A stretch of 64,000 bases of DNA from the NCBI RefSeq assembly GCF_034424375.1, contig NZ_CP139965.1, positions 1,922,001 to 1,986,000 on the forward strand, read 5' to 3'. The notes beneath the pieces were generated by a model. That model saw only the letters and a program-made list of their open reading frames with translations, made no database searches and was not told the DNA's origin. The position numbers were made by a program, and so were the translations under genes. The stretch is from Paraburkholderia kururiensis. GTDB lineage: Bacteria > Pseudomonadota > Gammaproteobacteria > Burkholderiales > Burkholderiaceae. Shown here piece by piece: positions 61,653 to 64,000 of this stretch (its first letter is position 1; each line of letters begins with the position of its first letter).

Positions 61653-62690
61653 ATGTGGAGCTACATCCTCAAACGCCTGCTGCTGATGATCCCGACGCTC
61701 CTCGGCGTGCTGACGCTGACCTTCGTCGTGATCCAGTTCGTGCCGGGCGGGCCGGTGGAGCAGGCGATACACGAGCTGCGCAAAGGTGCCGAGCAGGGCC
61801 TGCCGTTCGGCATGCGTGCCCATACGGGCGTGGATGCCCAGCAGCTCGCACAACTCAAGGCGCTCTACGGTTTCGACAAGCCGCCGCTCGAACGCTACTT
61901 CATGATGCTCGGACGCTTCGCGCGCTTCGATCTGGGCGACAGTTATTTCCGGCATCAAAGCGTGTGGTCGCTGATCGTCTCGAAGCTGCCGGTGTCGATC
62001 AGCATCGGCCTGTGGACGTTCTTCCTCACCTATCTCATATCGGTGCCGCTCGGTATCGCGAAGGCCGTGCGCAACGGCTCGCGCTTCGATCTGGTCACGA
62101 GCCTCGTCGTGCTCGTCGGCTACGCGATTCCCGGCTTCGTACTGGGCGTGCTGCTGCTCGTGCTGTTCGGGGGCGGTTCGTTTCTGCAGCTCTTTCCGCT
62201 GCGCAATCTCGTGTCGGACAACTGGGACTCGCTGTCGCTCGGCGGCAAGATCCTCGACTATCTGTGGCACATCACGTTGCCCGTCGTTGCTTCCGTGGTG
62301 GGCAGCTTCGCCGTGGTCACCATGCTTACGAAGAACGCATTCCTCGACGAAGTGCGCAAGCAGTACGTGCTGACGGCGCGCGCGAAGGGTCTCTCCGAGC
62401 GCACGGTGCTGTGGAAGCACGTATTTCGTAACGCGTTGCTGCCGCTCATCGTGGGCTTTCCGGCCGCGTTCATCGGTGCCTTCTTCACGGGCAGCCTGCT
62501 GATCGAGACGCTCTTTTCGCTCGACGGGTTGGGCCTGCTCTCCTACGAGTCCGTGATTCGCCGCGACTATCCCGTCGTGCTGGGAACGCTCTATTTGTTC
62601 ACGCTGATCGGTCTCGTGACGAAACTGATTTCCGATCTCTGCTACGTGCTGGTCGACCCCCGCATTCAATTCGAGCATCTGGAGCACTGA
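61653..62690 (+). CDS. yejB: Peptide ABC transporter permease (YejB type)
   Basis: This 345-residue inner-membrane permease has six helices and the BPD_transp_1 loop (ARAKGLSERTVLWKHVFRNALLPLI, with the EAA region split over two helices). It starts MWSYILKRLLLMIPTLLGVL, typical of DppB/YejB. It forms the channel with YejE for uptake of peptides and, in E. coli, microcin C. ATG 61653 was chosen; a TTG three codons before is not needed. It is 81 bp after yejA and one base before the yejE TTG. Confidence 0.95.
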   Translation: MWSYILKRLLLMIPTLLGVLTLTFVVIQFVPGGPVEQAIHELRKGAEQGLPFGMRAHTGVDAQQLAQLKALYGFDKPPLERYFMMLGRFARFDLGDSYFRHQSVWSLIVSKLPVSISIGLWTFFLTYLISVPLGIAKAVRNGSRFDLVTSLVVLVGYAIPGFVLGVLLLVLFGGGSFLQLFPLRNLVSDNWDSLSLGGKILDYLWHITLPVVASVVGSFAVVTMLTKNAFLDEVRKQYVLTARAKGLSERTVLWKHVFRNALLPLIVGFPAAFIGAFFTGSLLIETLFSLDGLGLLSYESVIRRDYPVVLGTLYLFTLIGLVTKLISDLCYVLVDPRIQFEHLEH

Positions 62691-62691
62691 G

Positions 62692-63798
62692 TTGAGCCGA
62701 GCCCGCGTTGGCCCTGAGATGTCCTCTTCCGCGCAGCCGGTGCGCGCATTCGTGTCGCCGTCGCCGGCGCGGCGCATCTGGCAGCGCTTCAGGCAGCAGC
62801 GCCTCGGTTACTGGAGCCTCGTCGTCTTCGTGTTCGCCTTCGCGGCGAGCCTTGCGGCGCCGCTGTGGTGCAACGACAAGCCGCTCGTCGTGCGCTACGA
62901 CGGGCAACTCTATTTCCCGCTCTTCAAGGACTATCCCGAGACCGCATTCGGCGGCGACTTCCCGACGCCGGCCGACTATCTCGATCCGTACATCCGGCAT
63001 CGCTTCGACGCGCCGGGCAACTTCGCGATCTACCCGCCTAACCCGTACTACTACGACACGCTTAACTATTTTTCGAAAACGCCGAATCCAGCGCCCCCTT
63101 CGCGCGCGAACTGGCTCGGCACCGACGATCGCGGCCGCGACCTGTTCGCACGGCTCGTCTACGGCTTTCGCGTTTCGGTGGAGTTCGCGCTCGTGCTCAC
63201 GGCCATCGGCACGCTGCTCGGCATGCTGGCGGGCGCAGTGCAGGGCTACTTCGGCGGCAAGGTCGATATCGTGGGCCAGCGCCTGATCGAGATCTGGAGC
63301 GCGCTGCCCGAGCTGTATCTGCTCATCATTTTTTCCTCGATCTTCGAGCCGGGCTTCATCCTGCTGATCGTGCTGCTCTCGCTGTTCGGCTGGATCGGCC
63401 TTTCCGATTACGTGCGCGCCGAATTTCTGCGCAATCGCAATCAGGACTACGTGCGCGCCGCGCGAGCGATGGGGCTGTCGAACTGGCAGATCATCTGGCG
63501 GCACGTGCTGCCCAACAGTCTCACGCCGGTCATCACGTTCCTGCCGTTTCGCATGAGCGGCGCGATTCTCGCGCTCACGAGCCTCGACTTTCTCGGCCTC
63601 GGCGTGCCCGCGCCTACGCCGAGCCTTGGCGAACTCCTCGCCCAGGGCAAGGCCAATCTCGACGCGTGGTGGATCTCGATGTCCACGTTCGGCGTGCTCG
63701 TCGTGACGCTGCTGTTGCTCACGTTCATGGGCGACGCGCTGCGCAACGCGCTCGATACGCGCATTGCCGACGCCATGCGCGCGGGAGGCAACCAGTGA
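62692..63798 (+). CDS. yejE: Peptide ABC transporter permease (YejE type)
   Basis: This 368-residue inner-membrane permease has a first helix near residue 42, the long periplasmic loop of the YejE branch (FPTPADYLDPYIRHRFDAPG), then GTDDRGRDLFARLVYGFRVS and five further helices with ARAMGLSNWQIIWRHVLPNSL. The start is TTG 62692, preceded by GGAG at good distance; ATG 62719 would be nine residues shorter. It pairs with YejB. Its stop overlaps the GTG of the ATPase gene. Confidence 0.94.
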   Translation: MSRARVGPEMSSSAQPVRAFVSPSPARRIWQRFRQQRLGYWSLVVFVFAFAASLAAPLWCNDKPLVVRYDGQLYFPLFKDYPETAFGGDFPTPADYLDPYIRHRFDAPGNFAIYPPNPYYYDTLNYFSKTPNPAPPSRANWLGTDDRGRDLFARLVYGFRVSVEFALVLTAIGTLLGMLAGAVQGYFGGKVDIVGQRLIEIWSALPELYLLIIFSSIFEPGFILLIVLLSLFGWIGLSDYVRAEFLRNRNQDYVRAARAMGLSNWQIIWRHVLPNSLTPVITFLPFRMSGAILALTSLDFLGLGVPAPTPSLGELLAQGKANLDAWWISMSTFGVLVVTLLLLTFMGDALRNALDTRIADAMRAGGNQ

Positions 63799-64000
63799 GC
63801 GCCGCCGCCAGCGAAAGGGCCGCGCCGGCGGCCGGTACGCCGCTGTTCTCGCTCGAGCGGCTGCGCGTGGCGTTCGGCGATACGGTGGCCGTCAACGACG
63901 TGACGCTCTCCATTGCGCGCGGCGAGCGTGTGGCGCTCGTCGGCGAATCGGGCTCGGGCAAGACGGTTACCGCGCTTTCCGTATTGCGTCTGCTCGCGGA
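63795..64000 (+). CDS. yejF: ABC transporter ATP-binding protein (YejF type), 5' end
   Basis: Only the first 68 codons are inside the window. GTG 63795 overlaps the yejE stop (GTGA). The reading gives a short Ala-rich lead, the FSLERLRVAFGDTVAVNDVTL strand pattern and the Walker A motif GESGSGKT near residue 55. It would hydrolyse ATP to drive peptide import by YejB/YejE. The rest lies beyond the right edge, so intactness cannot be judged. Confidence 0.9.
   Translation, partial: MSAAASERAAPAAGTPLFSLERLRVAFGDTVAVNDVTLSIARGERVALVGESGSGKTVTALSVLRLLA

Overview
The window is GC-rich, gene-dense bacterial chromosome. The gene content and order (lplT, suhB, trmJ, cysE, lpxH, two cyclophilins, cysS, an AlkA-type glycosylase, accA, tilS, lysC, tRNA-Ser) and a block of low-oxygen genes like the lxa locus described in Burkholderia cenocepacia point to Burkholderiaceae, most likely Burkholderia sensu lato. 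The genus is an inference from gene content; no database was searched.

Region 1 (1-17.3 kb) is a fermentation, stress and storage block. It holds a phosphotransacetylase-type enzyme, Hsp20, a beta-CASP metallo-hydrolase, a flavodoxin, a CBS-pair protein, a 675-aa protein with a DUF47/PhoU-like end translationally coupled to a short PPDK-like protein, a PHB depolymerase of the Cys-nucleophile type, PEP synthase with a PfkB sugar kinase, and a NarL-type regulator. Four FNR/Anr-type palindromes (TTGAT-N4-ATCAA or close) lie in its promoter regions. They suggest control by low oxygen.

At about 17.305 kb the sequence changes context inside two genes. The 3' part of a NarX-like sensor kinase is joined to the 5' part of mutS, both on the minus strand. 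Both genes are therefore broken. This is either a real deletion or rearrangement that inactivates MutS, or a chimeric assembly join.

Region 2 (17.3-33.4 kb) is housekeeping: lysophospholipid transport, inositol monophosphatase, tRNA methylation, cysteine synthesis, lipid A synthesis, peptidyl-prolyl isomerases, CysS, base excision repair, AccA, TilS, LysC and tRNA-Ser(GCU). A 21-bp perfect inverted repeat stands upstream of lysC.

Region 3 (about 34.9-54.2 kb) is an aryl polyene (APE)-type pigment cluster. Most genes overlap their neighbours by a few bases and are probably one long plus-strand operon. It encodes a chain-length factor, an acyltransferase, two ACPs, a membrane protein, a ligase-dehydratase fusion, a glycosyltransferase-acyltransferase fusion, an aromatic ammonia-lyase, a thioesterase, a LolA-like carrier, an MMPL exporter, three ketosynthases, a dehydratase, a ketoreductase and two paralogous small exported proteins. 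A divergent pair follows: a methyltransferase and a flavoenzyme with halogenase signatures. The model is that the lyase makes a cinnamate or coumarate starter, the ligase loads it on ACP, and the type II PKS set extends and reduces it to a polyene. The product is then exported and attached in the outer membrane, and may be methylated and halogenated.

Region 4 (54.3-64 kb) holds a LysE exporter, zwf, a MipA/OmpV protein, a small His/Gly/Trp-rich exported protein, fabI and the start of a yejABEF-type peptide importer that runs off the end.
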